Assembly (NCBI GenBank): GCA_963840835.1
Contig: CAWJAM010000006.1
Coordinates: forward strand, 124,001-188,000
Reading direction: 5' to 3'
Origin: Rubrobacter_D sp963840835
GTDB taxonomy: Bacteria; Actinomycetota; Rubrobacteria; Rubrobacterales; Rubrobacteraceae
DNA length: 64,000 bases
Made by a program: the position numbers and the translations under genes. Positions 37,681 through 47,533 of this stretch are shown one piece after another. Position 1 is the stretch's first letter. Each line of letters begins with the position of its first letter. Under the pieces are notes generated by a model. That model did no database searches. It saw only the letters and a list, made by a program, of their open reading frames with translations, and was not told the DNA's origin.

Positions 37681-39756
37681 ATCAGCGCTGATAACGGCTA
37701 CGGCGTCGGCATAGACATCGGCGGGACGTCACGGACGTCGTCCTGATAGAGGCCGCCACGGGTGAGCAGGCCATCGGCAAGGTTCTTACCACGCCGGAAG
37801 ACCCGTCCGAGGCCGTCGAGGAAGGGCTTCGTGGGCTGCTGGAACGCGAAGGCGTCGAGGCGTCCAATTGAAGACCATCATCCACGGGACGACGCTGGTT
37901 ACGAACGCCCTGATCGAACGCCGCGGTGCCCCCACCGCCCTGCTCACGACCGATGGCTTCCGCGACGCGGTCGCCATCGGGACCGAGCACCGCTACGACA
38001 TGTACGACATCTTTCTGGAGAAGCCGGAGCCGCTAGTGCCGAGGAACCTGCGCTACGGCATCCGCGAGCGCACCCTCGACAACGGCTCGTCGTGCTCGAG
38101 CTGGACGAGGAGCAGGTCAGGTCCGTGGCGGGCGAGCTTCAGAAACGGGGTATCGGGGCGGTGGCGGTGAGCTTTTGCGCGGGTTTCGGAACTCGGACCA
38201 GAGCGGCGGGCGCCGAGATACTGGCCGAGGAGGTGCCTGAGATCGTCGTCTCGCTCTCCAGCGAGGTGTCGCCGGAGATCAGGGAGTACGGCGGACCGCT
38301 ACACGATCGCCAACGTCTACGTGCGCCCGCTCGTCGAGCGGTACCTGCAAAAGCTCGAACAACGGCTACGGAACCTAGGGTTCGAGGGCTCGTTCTACGT
38401 CATGCTCTCCAACGGTGGCACTGCGAGCGTCGGACGGCGTGCAAGTTCCCGGTGCGGCTGCTGGAGTCGGGGCCCGCGGCCGGTTCGCTGGCCGCGGCGT
38501 TTTACGGGGAGGCGGCGGGTTTCTCGGACGTGCTCTCGTTCGACATGGGCGGGACGACGGCCAAGGCCTGCCTCGTCGACAATGGGGAGCCGTTGACGAG
38601 CACGGACTTCGAGGTCGCGGATCTACCGGTTCAAGAAGGGGCGGGGCTCCCGATCAAGACGTCGGTTATAGAGATGATCGAGATCGGGGCCGGCGGCGGC
38701 TCCATCGCCCGCGTCGGATCTTTGGGTTTGCCGAAGGTCGGCCCAGAGAGCGCGGGCGCCGACCGGCCCTGCCTGCTACGGCCGCGGCGGAACCGAACCG
38801 ACGGTCACCGACGCGGACCTGGTCCTCGGCTACCTGGATCCCGACTTCTTCCTCGGCGGCCGGATGAGCCTGGACTCAGGGGCGGCCGAGCGGGCGATGA
38901 AGAAGATCTCCGACACCCTCGGCCTCGACCCTGGAGACGGCCTGGGGCGTGCATCAGGTGGTGGACGAGAACATGGCGAACGCGGCCCGCGTACACGCCG
39001 CCGAGCGCGGCAAAGACCCGCGGAAGTATTTTGCTTCTCGCCTTCGGTGGCGCCGGCCCGGTGCACGCCCACCGGGTCGCCCGGGCCATCGGCGTTCCCG
39101 GCTTCGGTGGCGCCCCTGGGCGCGGGGACGGCCTCCGCCTTCGGCTTCCTGTGCGCCCCGCTTTCCTTCGACCTCGCCCGCGCCCTCTACGGCCGGCTCG
39201 ATGGCCTCGACTGGGACGCGGCCAACGCGGCGCTCGAAGAGATGGAGGACGAAGGACGGGAGCTACTGCAAGCGTCCGGGGTGGCAGAGGAGGACGTCAT
39301 GGTGCGCCGCCTGGGAGAGTTGCGGTACACCGGGCAGGGACACGAGGTCGGGGTAAAGCTGCCGGATGGGACGCTCGATCCCGAGGACGTAGAGAAGATC
39401 TCGGACGGCTACCGCGAGGAGTATCGGCGGCTCTACGGACGGGAGGGACCAGACGTACCGCTGGAGGCGATCACCTGGCGCGTCGAGGTCTCGGCCCCAA
39501 GGCCGGAGATCCTGCAAGGAGAAGAGAGGGGCGATCCCCGCTCCCACGACGAGGCGCGGAAGGGGGAGCGGGGGATGTACCTTCCCGAAAGCGACGGCTT
39601 CGCGCCGGTCCCCGTCTACGACCGCTACAAGCTAACCCCGGCGCGGCCTTCGACGGCCCGGCCGTCGGGAGGAGCGGGAGTCCACGGTGATCGTGGGCCC
39701 CGACTCCCGCCGAGGTGGACGGGGCGCGGAACCTGATCGTGAGGTGGGACGATTGA
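37681..39756 (+). pseudogene. hyuA: Hydantoinase/oxoprolinase subunit A, first copy, multiply frameshifted
   Basis: ATP-dependent hydantoinase/5-oxoprolinase HyuA family (acetate/sugar kinase-like fold). GYGVGIDIGGT (phosphate loop), IIHGTTLVTNALIERRGAPT, TTDGFRDAVAIGTEHRYDMY, VSLSSEVSPEIREYG, VLSFDMGGTTAKACLVDNGE, IEIGAGGGSIARVGSLGLPK, LLAFGGAGPVHAHRVARAIG and YTGQGHEVGVKLPDG all occur in order. At least six indels, and no start codon can be found in frame at the 5' end (ATCAATCAGC where ATG is expected near 37678). The stop overlaps the hyuB start by 4 bases. A clean second copy is at 42976-44961. Confidence 0.82.
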
Positions 39757-41482
39757 GCCGGAACTCGCTGGACCCGATCCTGCTCGAAGTCCTCTGGAAC
39801 CGCCTGGTCTCGGTCGTGGAGGAGCAGGCCCGCGCCCTGATGCGGACCTCCTTCACGAGCGTGGTGCGCGAGGCCGGGGACCTCTCGGCAGGCCTCTTCG
39901 ACCGCCGCGGCCGCATGGTCGCCCAGGCCGTAACAGGCACCCCCGGTCACGTCAACGCCATGGCCACCAGCGCCCACCATTTTCTCGAAGCGTTTCCCGT
40001 GGAGACGCTGGAACCGGGCGACGCGCTGGTTACCAACCACCCGTGGCAGACCTCAGGCCACCTCAACGACTTCACCGTGCTGACGCCCATCTTCCGCGAC
40101 GAGGAGCTCGTTGCCTTCTTCGGCAACTGCTGCCACGCCCTCGACCTCGGGGGCCGGGGCTTCGGGGCGGACGGGCGGCAGGTCTACGAAGAGGGGCTGT
40201 TCGTGCCGATCTCCCGCCTGTTTGTCGGCGGGGAGCCAAACGAGGAACTCTTACGCATCGTTCGGGGCAACGTGCGAACGCCCTTCGAGGTCGTGGGCGA
40301 CCTGTACGCGCAGGCCGGGAGCAACGAGGTCGGTGGGGCGCGCCTCCTGGAGATGATGGAAGAGTTCGACCTCCCGGACATAGAGTCCCTCTCGGACGAG
40401 GTCTGCTCTCGCTCGGAGGCGGCGATGCGGAAGGCCATCTCCGGGCTGCCAGACGGCGTCTACGAGCACGAGACGTACTCCGACGGCTTCGACGAGCCGA
40501 TAAGGCTGGCCGTCGCCGTGCGCGTCGAGGGCAACGAGCTAACCGTGGACTACGAGGGCTCCTCGCCCCAGAGCGAGCGGGGCATAAACGTCGTGCTCAA
40601 CTACACCGCCGCCTACACCACCTTCGGGATCAAGTGCGCCATCAGCCCCGACGTGCCCAACAACGACGGCAGCTTCCGGCCCATCCACGTTACCGCGCCC
40701 GAGGGCAGCATCCTGAACGCTTTGCACCCGGCGCCGGTCGGTGGGCGGCACATTATCGGGCACTTCCTCCCCGGGCTGGTTCACGGCGCGCTGGCGCAGG
40801 TCATCCCGGAGCGGGTGCTGGCCGAGGGGGCCGCCAACCTCTGGAACACCCAGATCACGGGCCAAAAGGAGGACGGCGAGCCGTTCACCTACGTGTACTT
40901 CTCCGGCGGCGGGATGGGCGCCCGCCCCGAGAGCGACGGCCTCTCAGCGACGGCCTTTCCAAGCGGCATCAGGGGCGTTCCGGCTGAGGTCATCGAGAGC
41001 ATCTCCCCCGTCGTCATGCACAAACGCGAGCTGCGCCGGACTCAGAGGGCGCCGGCCGCCACCGCGGCGGCTTCGGCCAGGAGATGGAGGTCGGGGTTCG
41101 CGGAGCCGACGGCGGACAGCCCTGGATCCTCTCCGCCATGTACGACCGGACGAAGTTCCCCGCTCCCGGGATGCTCGGCGGCGAAGACGGTGCTGCAGGC
41201 TCTGTCAGCACGGCCTCGGGCGAGCAACTCCACCCCAAACGCCAGCAACGCATCCAGCCCGGCGAGCGCGTGGTCCTGAGGCTTCCTGGCGGAGGCGGCT
41301 ACGGCAATCCCCTCGAACGCGACCCCGAGCTCGTCCGGCGCGACGTCGAGGACGGCCTCGTCTCCTCGGAGCACGCCCGCGAAGCCTACGGCGTACTCTT
41401 TCGTCAAGACGACGCCGGCTTCGTCGTGAACGAGGAGGCGACGGAACAGAGGCGGACCGAAGCAACCGGCGACGGGCAGTAA
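39753..41482 (+). pseudogene. hyuB: Hydantoinase/oxoprolinase subunit B, first copy, single frameshift
   Basis: TTG 39753 overlaps the hyuA stop (TTGA), with GAGGTGG upstream. HyuB signatures are LDPILLEVLWNRLVSVVEEQ, SVVREAGDLSAGLFDRRGRM, AMATSAHHFLEAFPVETLEP, LVTNHPWQTSGHLNDFTVLT, LNYTAAYTTFGIKCAISPDV and the terminal ERVVLRLPGGGGYGNPLERD. One indel near 41037 shifts the C-terminal 145 residues (from MHKRELRR onward). With HyuA it would hydrolyse a cyclic amide using ATP. Repaired length about 576. Confidence 0.85.
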
Positions 41483-41648
41483 ATTCTCGGGCTGGCTATT
41501 GTCCGCATTTCTCTCTAACATGTCGTGTGGTTGGTGCGCGATCCGCATCGGACGGGCGGACATAGGCAGCCGCTGGTCTCCGTACCTCGGATCGCCGCCG
41601 GCCACCGTCGGGGCGTGGTTCGGACGAGAGACGGAACGGGGGTAGGCT

Positions 41649-42986
41649 GTGGCGGAGGACGGGGATCAGGCGGTAGGGCAGGCGGTTCCGCAGGTCGAGC
41701 GGGGGATGTTGCGACGGGCCACCGTCGGCGCCTCGGTCGGGAACGGCGTGGAGTGGTTCGATTTCGCGGTCTACGGGTTCCTCGCCACGTACATCGGGTT
41801 GAACTTCTTCCCCAATGAGGACCCGACGGTTTCGCTATTAAGCACGTTCGCGGTATTCGCCGCTGCCTTCTTCACGCGGCCATTGGGCGGGCTGTTCTTC
41901 GGGCCGCTCGGGGATAAGATCGGACGCCAGAAGGTGCTTGCGACCGTGATCCTGCTGATGTCGGCCTCCACGTTCTTGATCGGCCTTCTGCCTTCCTACC
42001 ATCAGATAGGCATCATCGCCCCGGCGCTGCTCGTCGTCCTGCGCTGCCTGCAGGGCTTCTCGGCTGGTGGCGAGTACGGTGGCGGTGCCGCGTTCCTGGC
42101 CGAGTACGCCCCTGACGAACGGAGGGGTTTCATAGTCAGCTTTCTAGTGTGGTCGGTCGTCATCGGCTTCCTGCTCGGCTCCGCGTCGGCGACCGTCCTC
42201 TCTTCCGTCATGTCCGAAGGTGCCATGAGCGCGTGGGGCTGGCGCATACCGTTCCTGCTCGCCGGACCACTCGGATTGATCGGGCTCTACATCCGGCTCA
42301 GGCTTGAAGACACGCCCGACTTCAGAGAGCTCGAGGACGCGGGCGAGGTCTCCAGCTCACCGCTCAGGGAGACGATAGCCCATAACTGGGTCCCTATCCT
42401 GCAGATAGCGGGCCTCGTCATCATCCACAACGTAGGCTTCTACACCGTCTTCACCTATCTGCCTGTCTACTTCACGACTGAACTAGGTTTCTCGACGACA
42501 GCGTCGTTCGCTTCGACTACGGTGGCCGGACTGGTGGCGCTGGCCCTGATTCCACCGCTCGGAGCGCTCTCCGACCGCGTGGGGCGCAAGCCGCTGCTGA
42601 TAAGCTCGTGCGTGCTCTTCGCCGTCCTTACCTATCCGCTGTTCCTGCTTATGAACACAGGGAGCCTCGCTGCCGCGGTAGTGGCCCACGTCGGGCTCGC
42701 GGCCTTCGAATCCCTGTTCGTATGCGCCTCTCTGGTGGCGGGGACCGAGCTGTTCGCCACCAAGGTGCGTTATGGCGGCTTCTCCATCGGCTACAACTTT
42801 TCGGTTGCGATCTTCGGCGGGACCGCACCCTATATAGCGACGTTCCTCGTCGCGAGCACGGGCAACCCACTTTCGCCCGCCTACTACGTCATACTTGCCG
42901 CCGTTCTCACCCTCGGCACCGTCCTGACGATGCGCGAGACGGCCCATGCTCCCCTCGCCCAGACCACGGCTGCCGATGCCAGCTGA
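41649..42986 (+). CDS. MHS-family MFS transporter (metabolite:H+ symporter)
   Basis: 445 residues from GTG 41649. Twelve helices. The first helix motif VGNGVEWFDFAVYGFLATYI and the loop GGLFFGPLGDKIGRQKVL, with LRCLQGFSAGGEYGGGAAFL, are hallmarks of the ProP/ShiA/KgtP (MHS) branch, which imports organic acids, betaines or similar solutes. SDRVGRKPLLISSC is the second-half signature. Between two hyuA-hyuB pairs and overlapping the second hyuA by 11 bases, it most likely imports the substrate of these enzymes. Intact. Confidence 0.92.
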   Translation: MAEDGDQAVGQAVPQVERGMLRRATVGASVGNGVEWFDFAVYGFLATYIGLNFFPNEDPTVSLLSTFAVFAAAFFTRPLGGLFFGPLGDKIGRQKVLATVILLMSASTFLIGLLPSYHQIGIIAPALLVVLRCLQGFSAGGEYGGGAAFLAEYAPDERRGFIVSFLVWSVVIGFLLGSASATVLSSVMSEGAMSAWGWRIPFLLAGPLGLIGLYIRLRLEDTPDFRELEDAGEVSSSPLRETIAHNWVPILQIAGLVIIHNVGFYTVFTYLPVYFTTELGFSTTASFASTTVAGLVALALIPPLGALSDRVGRKPLLISSCVLFAVLTYPLFLLMNTGSLAAAVVAHVGLAAFESLFVCASLVAGTELFATKVRYGGFSIGYNFSVAIFGGTAPYIATFLVASTGNPLSPAYYVILAAVLTLGTVLTMRETAHAPLAQTTAADAS

Positions 42987-44961
42987 GGAAGGCACGCGGC
43001 TCGGGGTGGACGTCGGCGGCACTTTCACCGACCTCGTCGCCCTCGGTGGGGGGCGCCTGATCACCACCAAGGTCCCCTCCACCCCACGCGACCAGTCAGA
43101 GGGCGTGATGAACGCCATCGAAACCTCTGAGGTCGAGGCCGGAGCGGTCGTCGCCCTCGCCCACGGCATGACGGTCGCGACGAACGCCCTGCTGGAGCGC
43201 CGGGGGGCCCGCACTGCCCTGGTGACGACCGAGGGTTTCCGAGACGTCCTCGAGATAGCCCGCCAGAACCGACCCTCGCTCTACGACCTGGCGCAGGACC
43301 GCCCGCCAGCCCTCGTACCGCGCGGGCTGCGCTTCACCATAAAGGAGCGGATGGGACCTGACGGAGTGCTTGCCGCGCTCGATGAAGCGAGTCTGAACGA
43401 AACAGTCTCAGCCGTCCGCGAGGCCGAGGTCGATGCCGTCGCCGTCTGCCTCCTCTTCACCTTCGCGCATCCCGAACACGAACAGCGGGTCGGCGAAGCG
43501 CTGCGCGAGGCCCTCCCCGACGTGCACGTGTCCCTCTCCAGCGAGGTCCTGCCGGAGTTCAGGGAGTACGAGCGGTTCTCCACGACCACGGCCGACGCCT
43601 ACCTCGCTCCGAAGCTCGCCGCCTACCTGGGGAACCTCGGCGGCAAGGTTACCGGGGCAGGCATGCCGTCACCCCTCATAATGCAGTCCTCTGGTGGGGT
43701 GGCTGGCATAGATGACGCCATCGACGATTCGGCTGGCTGCGTGCTCTCCGGTCCGGCCGGTGGTGTCGTAGGGGCGGCCTACGTCGGGTCTCTCGGCGGT
43801 TACACGGACCTCCTCACCTTTGACATGGGCGGCACGAGCACGGACGTCGCCCCGATCCTCTCCGGCGAGGCCCAGACGACAACGGAGACGGTCGTCGCCG
43901 GCGTCCCCATAAAGCTCCCGATGGTCGACGTGCACACCGTCAGTGCGGGCGGCGGCTCGATAGCCTGGGCCGACGCCGGCGGCGCCCTGCGCGTAGGCCC
44001 CCACTCGGCGGGCGCCGACCCTGGTCCCGCCGCCTACGGGACCGGCGGGGAGGAGCCCGCCGTCACCGACGCGAACCTCTATCTCGGCTACCTCGACGAC
44101 GGCACACAGCTTGGTGGTGAGGTCGTGCTTCAGCGTGAGCTATCTGAGAAGGCCCTCGCGGCACTCGGCGAGGAACTTGGTCTCGCGGCCGAAGAAGTGG
44201 CGCTCGGCGTCGTGCGTGTGGCGAACGCCGAGATGACGCGGGCGCTCAGGATCATCAGCGTCGAGCGTGGCCTCGACCCGAGGGATTTCGCCCTCCTCGC
44301 CTTCGGCGGGGCTGGCGGGATGCACGCCTGCGCCCTCGCGGAGGAGCTCGGCATGCAGACCGTCCTGGTCCCGCGCGCGGGCGGCGTCCTCTCCGCCCTC
44401 GGCCTCGCCATCTCGGACGTACGCCGCGACTACGTGAGCCCGTACCTTTCCCCTCTGGATGAGGTCGACGCCGGAGAGTTCGAGAAAAGGTTCGCGCGCA
44501 TGGAGAGCATGGCGGAGAAAGACCTCGACGACCCCGGACACACCCGCCGGGCCGACCTGCGCTACAGGGGACAGTCCTTCGAATTGACCGTGGAGGCCGA
44601 CTCTCTCGAGAAGCTGGAGGACCGCTTCCATGCCGCGCACGAGCGGCGTTACGGCTACCGCATGGAGGAAGAGGCCGTCGAGCTCGTGAACCTGCGCCTC
44701 GTCTCCACTGTCGCAGTCGAGAAGCCCGAGCTGGACGAGCCCGAGCCCGCAGACGAGGTGACCGCCGGAGTACGCGAGGCGAACTTCGACGGGGAGTGGG
44801 TGGAGGTGACCGTGCTCGACCGCGATAACATGGGACAGGGGTCAGAAGTAGAGGGTCCTGCCATAGTCGAGTTCAGGGAGTCGACTTGCGTCGTACGGCC
44901 CGGCTGGTCGGGCAAAGTGGACGCCATAGGGACGCTCGTACTGGAGAAGAGAGATGGATAA
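42976..44961 (+). CDS. hyuA: Hydantoinase/oxoprolinase subunit A, second copy
   Basis: 661 residues from ATG 42976 (ATG 42946 would add ten). RLGVDVGGTFTDLVALGGGR, LAHGMTVATNALLERRGART, TTEGFRDVLEIARQNRPSLY, LLTFDMGGTSTDVAPILSGE, HTVSAGGGSIAWADAGGALR, ALLAFGGAGGMHACALAEEL and LRYRGQSFELTVEAD cover the full HyuA architecture. The Arg-Gln-Asn-Arg stretch after GFRD is typical of the N-methylhydantoinase/acetophenone carboxylase-like branch, whereas the first copy has GTEHRYDMYD; the two are diverged paralogues rather than a recent duplication. The stop overlaps hyuB by 8 bases. Confidence 0.93.
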   Translation: MPAEEGTRLGVDVGGTFTDLVALGGGRLITTKVPSTPRDQSEGVMNAIETSEVEAGAVVALAHGMTVATNALLERRGARTALVTTEGFRDVLEIARQNRPSLYDLAQDRPPALVPRGLRFTIKERMGPDGVLAALDEASLNETVSAVREAEVDAVAVCLLFTFAHPEHEQRVGEALREALPDVHVSLSSEVLPEFREYERFSTTTADAYLAPKLAAYLGNLGGKVTGAGMPSPLIMQSSGGVAGIDDAIDDSAGCVLSGPAGGVVGAAYVGSLGGYTDLLTFDMGGTSTDVAPILSGEAQTTTETVVAGVPIKLPMVDVHTVSAGGGSIAWADAGGALRVGPHSAGADPGPAAYGTGGEEPAVTDANLYLGYLDDGTQLGGEVVLQRELSEKALAALGEELGLAAEEVALGVVRVANAEMTRALRIISVERGLDPRDFALLAFGGAGGMHACALAEELGMQTVLVPRAGGVLSALGLAISDVRRDYVSPYLSPLDEVDAGEFEKRFARMESMAEKDLDDPGHTRRADLRYRGQSFELTVEADSLEKLEDRFHAAHERRYGYRMEEEAVELVNLRLVSTVAVEKPELDEPEPADEVTAGVREANFDGEWVEVTVLDRDNMGQGSEVEGPAIVEFRESTCVVRPGWSGKVDAIGTLVLEKRDG

Positions 44962-46495
44962 CTCGAGGTTGGATCCCGTAACCCTCTCGGTGCTCGCGAG
45001 CGCCCTGGCAGGCATAGCCGAGGAGATGGGGGCAGTCCTGATCCGGAGCTCCTACTCATCGAATATCAAGGAGCGGCGCGACTGCTCGACGGCGCTCTTC
45101 GACGCGAAGGGCCTGATGGTCGCCCAGGCCGAGCACATCCCCGTCCACCTCGGGGCGATGCCCGAGGCCGTTGCTGCCATAATGCGCCGCGACCCTGAGC
45201 CTGGCGACGTCTTCGCCATAAACGACCCGTACTCGGGCGGGACGCATCTGCCCGACATAACGCTCGTCTCGCCCGTCGCCCACGAGGGAGAGATTATCGG
45301 GTACGCGGTGACGAGGGCCCACCACTCCGACGTGGGCGGGATGCGTCCCGGCTCCATGCCGAGCGACTCGCGTGAGATCTTCCAGGAGGGCATCATCATC
45401 CCTCCTGTGCGTCTGGTGCGCGACGGCGAATACGTGGCCGACGTGATGGACCTCCTCCTCGCCAACGTCCGCACCCCCGGCCTCAGGCGCGGTGACCTGC
45501 GGGCCCAGATCGCCGCGAACAACATCGCAGAAGAGCGCCTCTCCGAGCTTATAGACCGCCGAGGCAAGGACACGGTCCTCGCCGCCTTCGATGAGGTCGT
45601 CTCTTACGCAGAGAAGCGCACACGCGAGGCCATCCGCGACCTCCCCGACGGGGAGCACTCCGCCGAGGACTGCATGGAGGGCGACGGCATCACCGACAAT
45701 GACATCGCCATAAAGGCCACGGTGACCGTGGAGGGCGACTCGATGAAGATAGACTTCACGGGCACCGCCGACTCCGTTCGCGGCAACATAAACTGCCCCC
45801 TCCCCGTAACCCGCTCGGCGAGCTATTTCGCTCTTCGTGTCCTGCTCCCGAAGGACATCCTCGCCAACGCCGGCACCTACGGGCCGCTCACCATTGAGGC
45901 CCCCGAGGGGAGCCTCGTCAACGCGACCTACCCCTCTGCGGTCGTCGCCGGGAACGTCGAGACCTCCAACCGAATCGCCGACACCGTGCTCGCCGCGCTC
46001 TCTGGCTTTGCGCCGCAGGGGATACCGGCGCAAGGCCAGGGAACTATGAACAACACGATAATCGGGGGCAGCGGCTGGACCTACTACGAGACCATCGGCG
46101 GCGGCCAGGGGGCGGGCTACAGCGGGCCAGGCCCCTCAGGCGTCCACGTCGGGATGAGCAACACCCTCAACACCCCGATCGAAGCCTTCGAGATGGAATA
46201 CCCTATGCGCGTCGAGCGCTACGAACTCCTCTACGGCTCGGGCGGGGAAGGCGAGCACCGCGGCGGCGATGGTATCGTCCGCTCCGTGAAAGTTCTCGAG
46301 CCCGCAAGCCTCTCCCTCCTCACCGACCGCAGGCGCCACAGTCCACACGGCCTGGAAGGAGGAGAACCAGGCAGGGTCGGCCGCAACCTCCTTAACGGCG
46401 AGGAGTTGCCGCCGAAAGTCAGCAGGGAGATGCAAGAGGGAGACGTGGTTACCGTCGAGACGCCGGGCGGCGGCGGTTACGGAAGAGAAGCTTGA
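44954..46495 (+). CDS. hyuB: Hydantoinase/oxoprolinase subunit B, second copy
   Basis: 513 residues. NSRLDPVTLSVLASALAGIA, then SSYSSNIKERRDCSTALFDA, HIPVHLGAMPEAVAAIMRRD, FAINDPYSGGTHLPDITLVS, RAHHSDVGGMRPGSMPSDSR and the C-terminal GDVVTVETPGGGGYGREA are typical HyuB. It overlaps hyuA by 8 bases and is the last gene of the hyuA-hyuB-MHS-hyuA-hyuB run. Intact, and about 60 residues shorter than the repaired first copy, mostly at the C-terminus. Confidence 0.93.
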   Translation: MDNSRLDPVTLSVLASALAGIAEEMGAVLIRSSYSSNIKERRDCSTALFDAKGLMVAQAEHIPVHLGAMPEAVAAIMRRDPEPGDVFAINDPYSGGTHLPDITLVSPVAHEGEIIGYAVTRAHHSDVGGMRPGSMPSDSREIFQEGIIIPPVRLVRDGEYVADVMDLLLANVRTPGLRRGDLRAQIAANNIAEERLSELIDRRGKDTVLAAFDEVVSYAEKRTREAIRDLPDGEHSAEDCMEGDGITDNDIAIKATVTVEGDSMKIDFTGTADSVRGNINCPLPVTRSASYFALRVLLPKDILANAGTYGPLTIEAPEGSLVNATYPSAVVAGNVETSNRIADTVLAALSGFAPQGIPAQGQGTMNNTIIGGSGWTYYETIGGGQGAGYSGPGPSGVHVGMSNTLNTPIEAFEMEYPMRVERYELLYGSGGEGEHRGGDGIVRSVKVLEPASLSLLTDRRRHSPHGLEGGEPGRVGRNLLNGEELPPKVSREMQEGDVVTVETPGGGGYGREA

Positions 46496-46516
46496 GAGGC
46501 GCCTGCGTCGCACATG

Positions 46517-46553
46517 TTGTAGACTAACCGGACTTAGTCCATCTAGTCAACAA
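46517..46553. promoter_or_regulatory. 37-bp nested dyad, probable VapB operator
   Basis: TTGTAGACTA (46517-46526) and TAGTCAACAA (46544-46553) are inverted with one mismatch. A perfect inner palindrome GGACTTAGTCC (46530-46540) shares the same centre at 46535. It ends 12 bases before the antitoxin ATG, the usual place for toxin-antitoxin autoregulation. Confidence 0.65.
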
Positions 46554-46565
46554 GAAGGATCGAAG

Positions 46566-46802
46566 ATGATCGTAAACATCCACGAGGCCAAGACCCATTT
46601 TTCGCGCCTTTTAGAGAGGGTCGCGAGGGGTGAGGAGGTAGTTATCGGCAGGTCTGGGAAGCCGGTCGCGAGGCTCGTCCCCTACCGTGAGGACGACACT
46701 CCCAGGGTACCAGGTGGATGGGAGGGTAGGGTTTGGATCTCCGAGGACTTTGACGAGCTGCCCGAGGAGGTCTCCGCTGCTTTTCGGGGTGAACGTCCAT
46801 AA
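46566..46802 (+). CDS. vapB: Phd/YefM-family antitoxin (VapB-type)
   Basis: 78 residues; AAGAAGGAT precedes the ATG. The N-terminal DNA-binding fold MIVNIHEAKTHFSRLLERVA, then EEVVIGRSGKPVARLVPYRE, is the Phd/YefM type. The acidic and hydrophobic C-terminus (VWISEDFDELPEEVSAAFRG) is the toxin-neutralising tail. It precedes and overlaps a PIN-domain toxin frame and has a dyad operator immediately upstream. The stop is TAA where the usual ATGA overlap would supply TGA. Confidence 0.92.
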   Translation: MIVNIHEAKTHFSRLLERVARGEEVVIGRSGKPVARLVPYREDDTPRVPGGWEGRVWISEDFDELPEEVSAAFRGERP

Positions 46803-47176
46803 GGCTTCTCCTCGACACGCACGTCCTTCTGTGGTGGTTGGCGAACGCGCCTTCACTTGGCGAGGAGGCGAGGACCACGATCTCTGACCCGGCCTCTTCG
46901 GTGTTCGTGAGTGCCGCCACCGTCTGGGAGATCTCCATCAAGCGGTCGCTCGGCAAGCTGGAGGTGCCGTCCGACCTCCCCGGCCAGCTCGAGCTCAACC
47001 GTTTCCAGCCGCTCTCGATAACGATCTCGCACGCCAATGCGGCCGGCGCCCTGCCTCGTCACCATGATGATCCCTTCGACAGGATGCTGGTGGCGCAGGC
47101 GATCGAGGAAGGTTTGGTCCTCCTGACGGCCGACCCAAGGATAAGCCGCTACGACGTAGAAATCTTGGGTGTCTGA
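46799..47176 (+). CDS. vapC: PIN-domain toxin VapC with ATA at the start position
   Basis: The PIN nuclease frame begins IRLLLDTHVLLWWLANAPSL with catalytic Asp, then Glu in AATVWEISIKRSLGKLEV, Asp in RHHDDPFDRMLVAQA and Asp in LLTADPRISRYD: all four acidic positions are intact. An in-frame TGA at 46790 leaves only ACG, TCC and ATA before the conserved LLLDTH. The sequence CCATAAGG suggests an ancestral CCATGAGG, i.e. a 4-bp ATGA overlap in which one G to A change removed the toxin start but kept an antitoxin stop. The only ordinary start is TTG at 46838, which would lose the first catalytic Asp. Confidence 0.8.
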   Translation: MRLLLDTHVLLWWLANAPSLGEEARTTISDPASSVFVSAATVWEISIKRSLGKLEVPSDLPGQLELNRFQPLSITISHANAAGALPRHHDDPFDRMLVAQAIEEGLVLLTADPRISRYDVEILGV

Positions 47177-47254
47177 TAACAGGTCCGGGAGCAGAGTGGT
47201 GTGTATCGCGCCGCCGCGACACTCCTCGCGTCAGATAACGACTCTATAGTACGT

Positions 47255-47280
47255 GGATTCCCGCTTTCGCGGGAATGACG
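47255..47280. repeat. ATTCCCGC palindromic repeat, compact copy
   Basis: GGATTCCCGC-TTTC-GCGGGAAT then GACG, a hairpin of 8-10 bp. The expanded version is at 8259-8321. Confidence 0.75.
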
Positions 47281-47371
47281 GTTAGGGATGCCGATCCGAT
47301 GGTGATTGGACGGACTTGGTATGAGGTATTCGTAGAGAGACGTTTCCGCAACAAAGAGCGAATAGCAGAGG

Positions 47372-47470
47372 TCAAGACCTCTGCTATTCGCGCACTTCAG
47401 CACTTCAGCAGGTCAGCACTTCAGCAAGAACAAGGGCTGAAATGCTGACCGGCTGACTAGCTGAAATGCT
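47372..47470. repeat. Dispersed repeat (CAGCACTTCAGC family), long copy
   Basis: GACCTCTGCTATTCGCGCAC at 47378, CAGCACTTCAGCAGGTCAGC and further units, then inverted GCTGAAATGCTGACCGGCTG. Nearly the same as 15752-15828, and longer at the right end. With the ATTCCCGC hairpin it fills the 357-base gap between vapC and the MOSC gene. Confidence 0.8.
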
Positions 47471-47533
47471 TGCAATGGGGTTCAATCCCATTGCAATCTG
47501 CTGTAACAACGATCGGACGAGAAGGGAGCATGG

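Noticed and set aside
47149..47403. 84-codon minus-strand frame after vapC
   Set aside because: It runs through the ATTCCCGC hairpin and the start of the CAGCACTTCAGC repeat, so it is a by-product of repeats.
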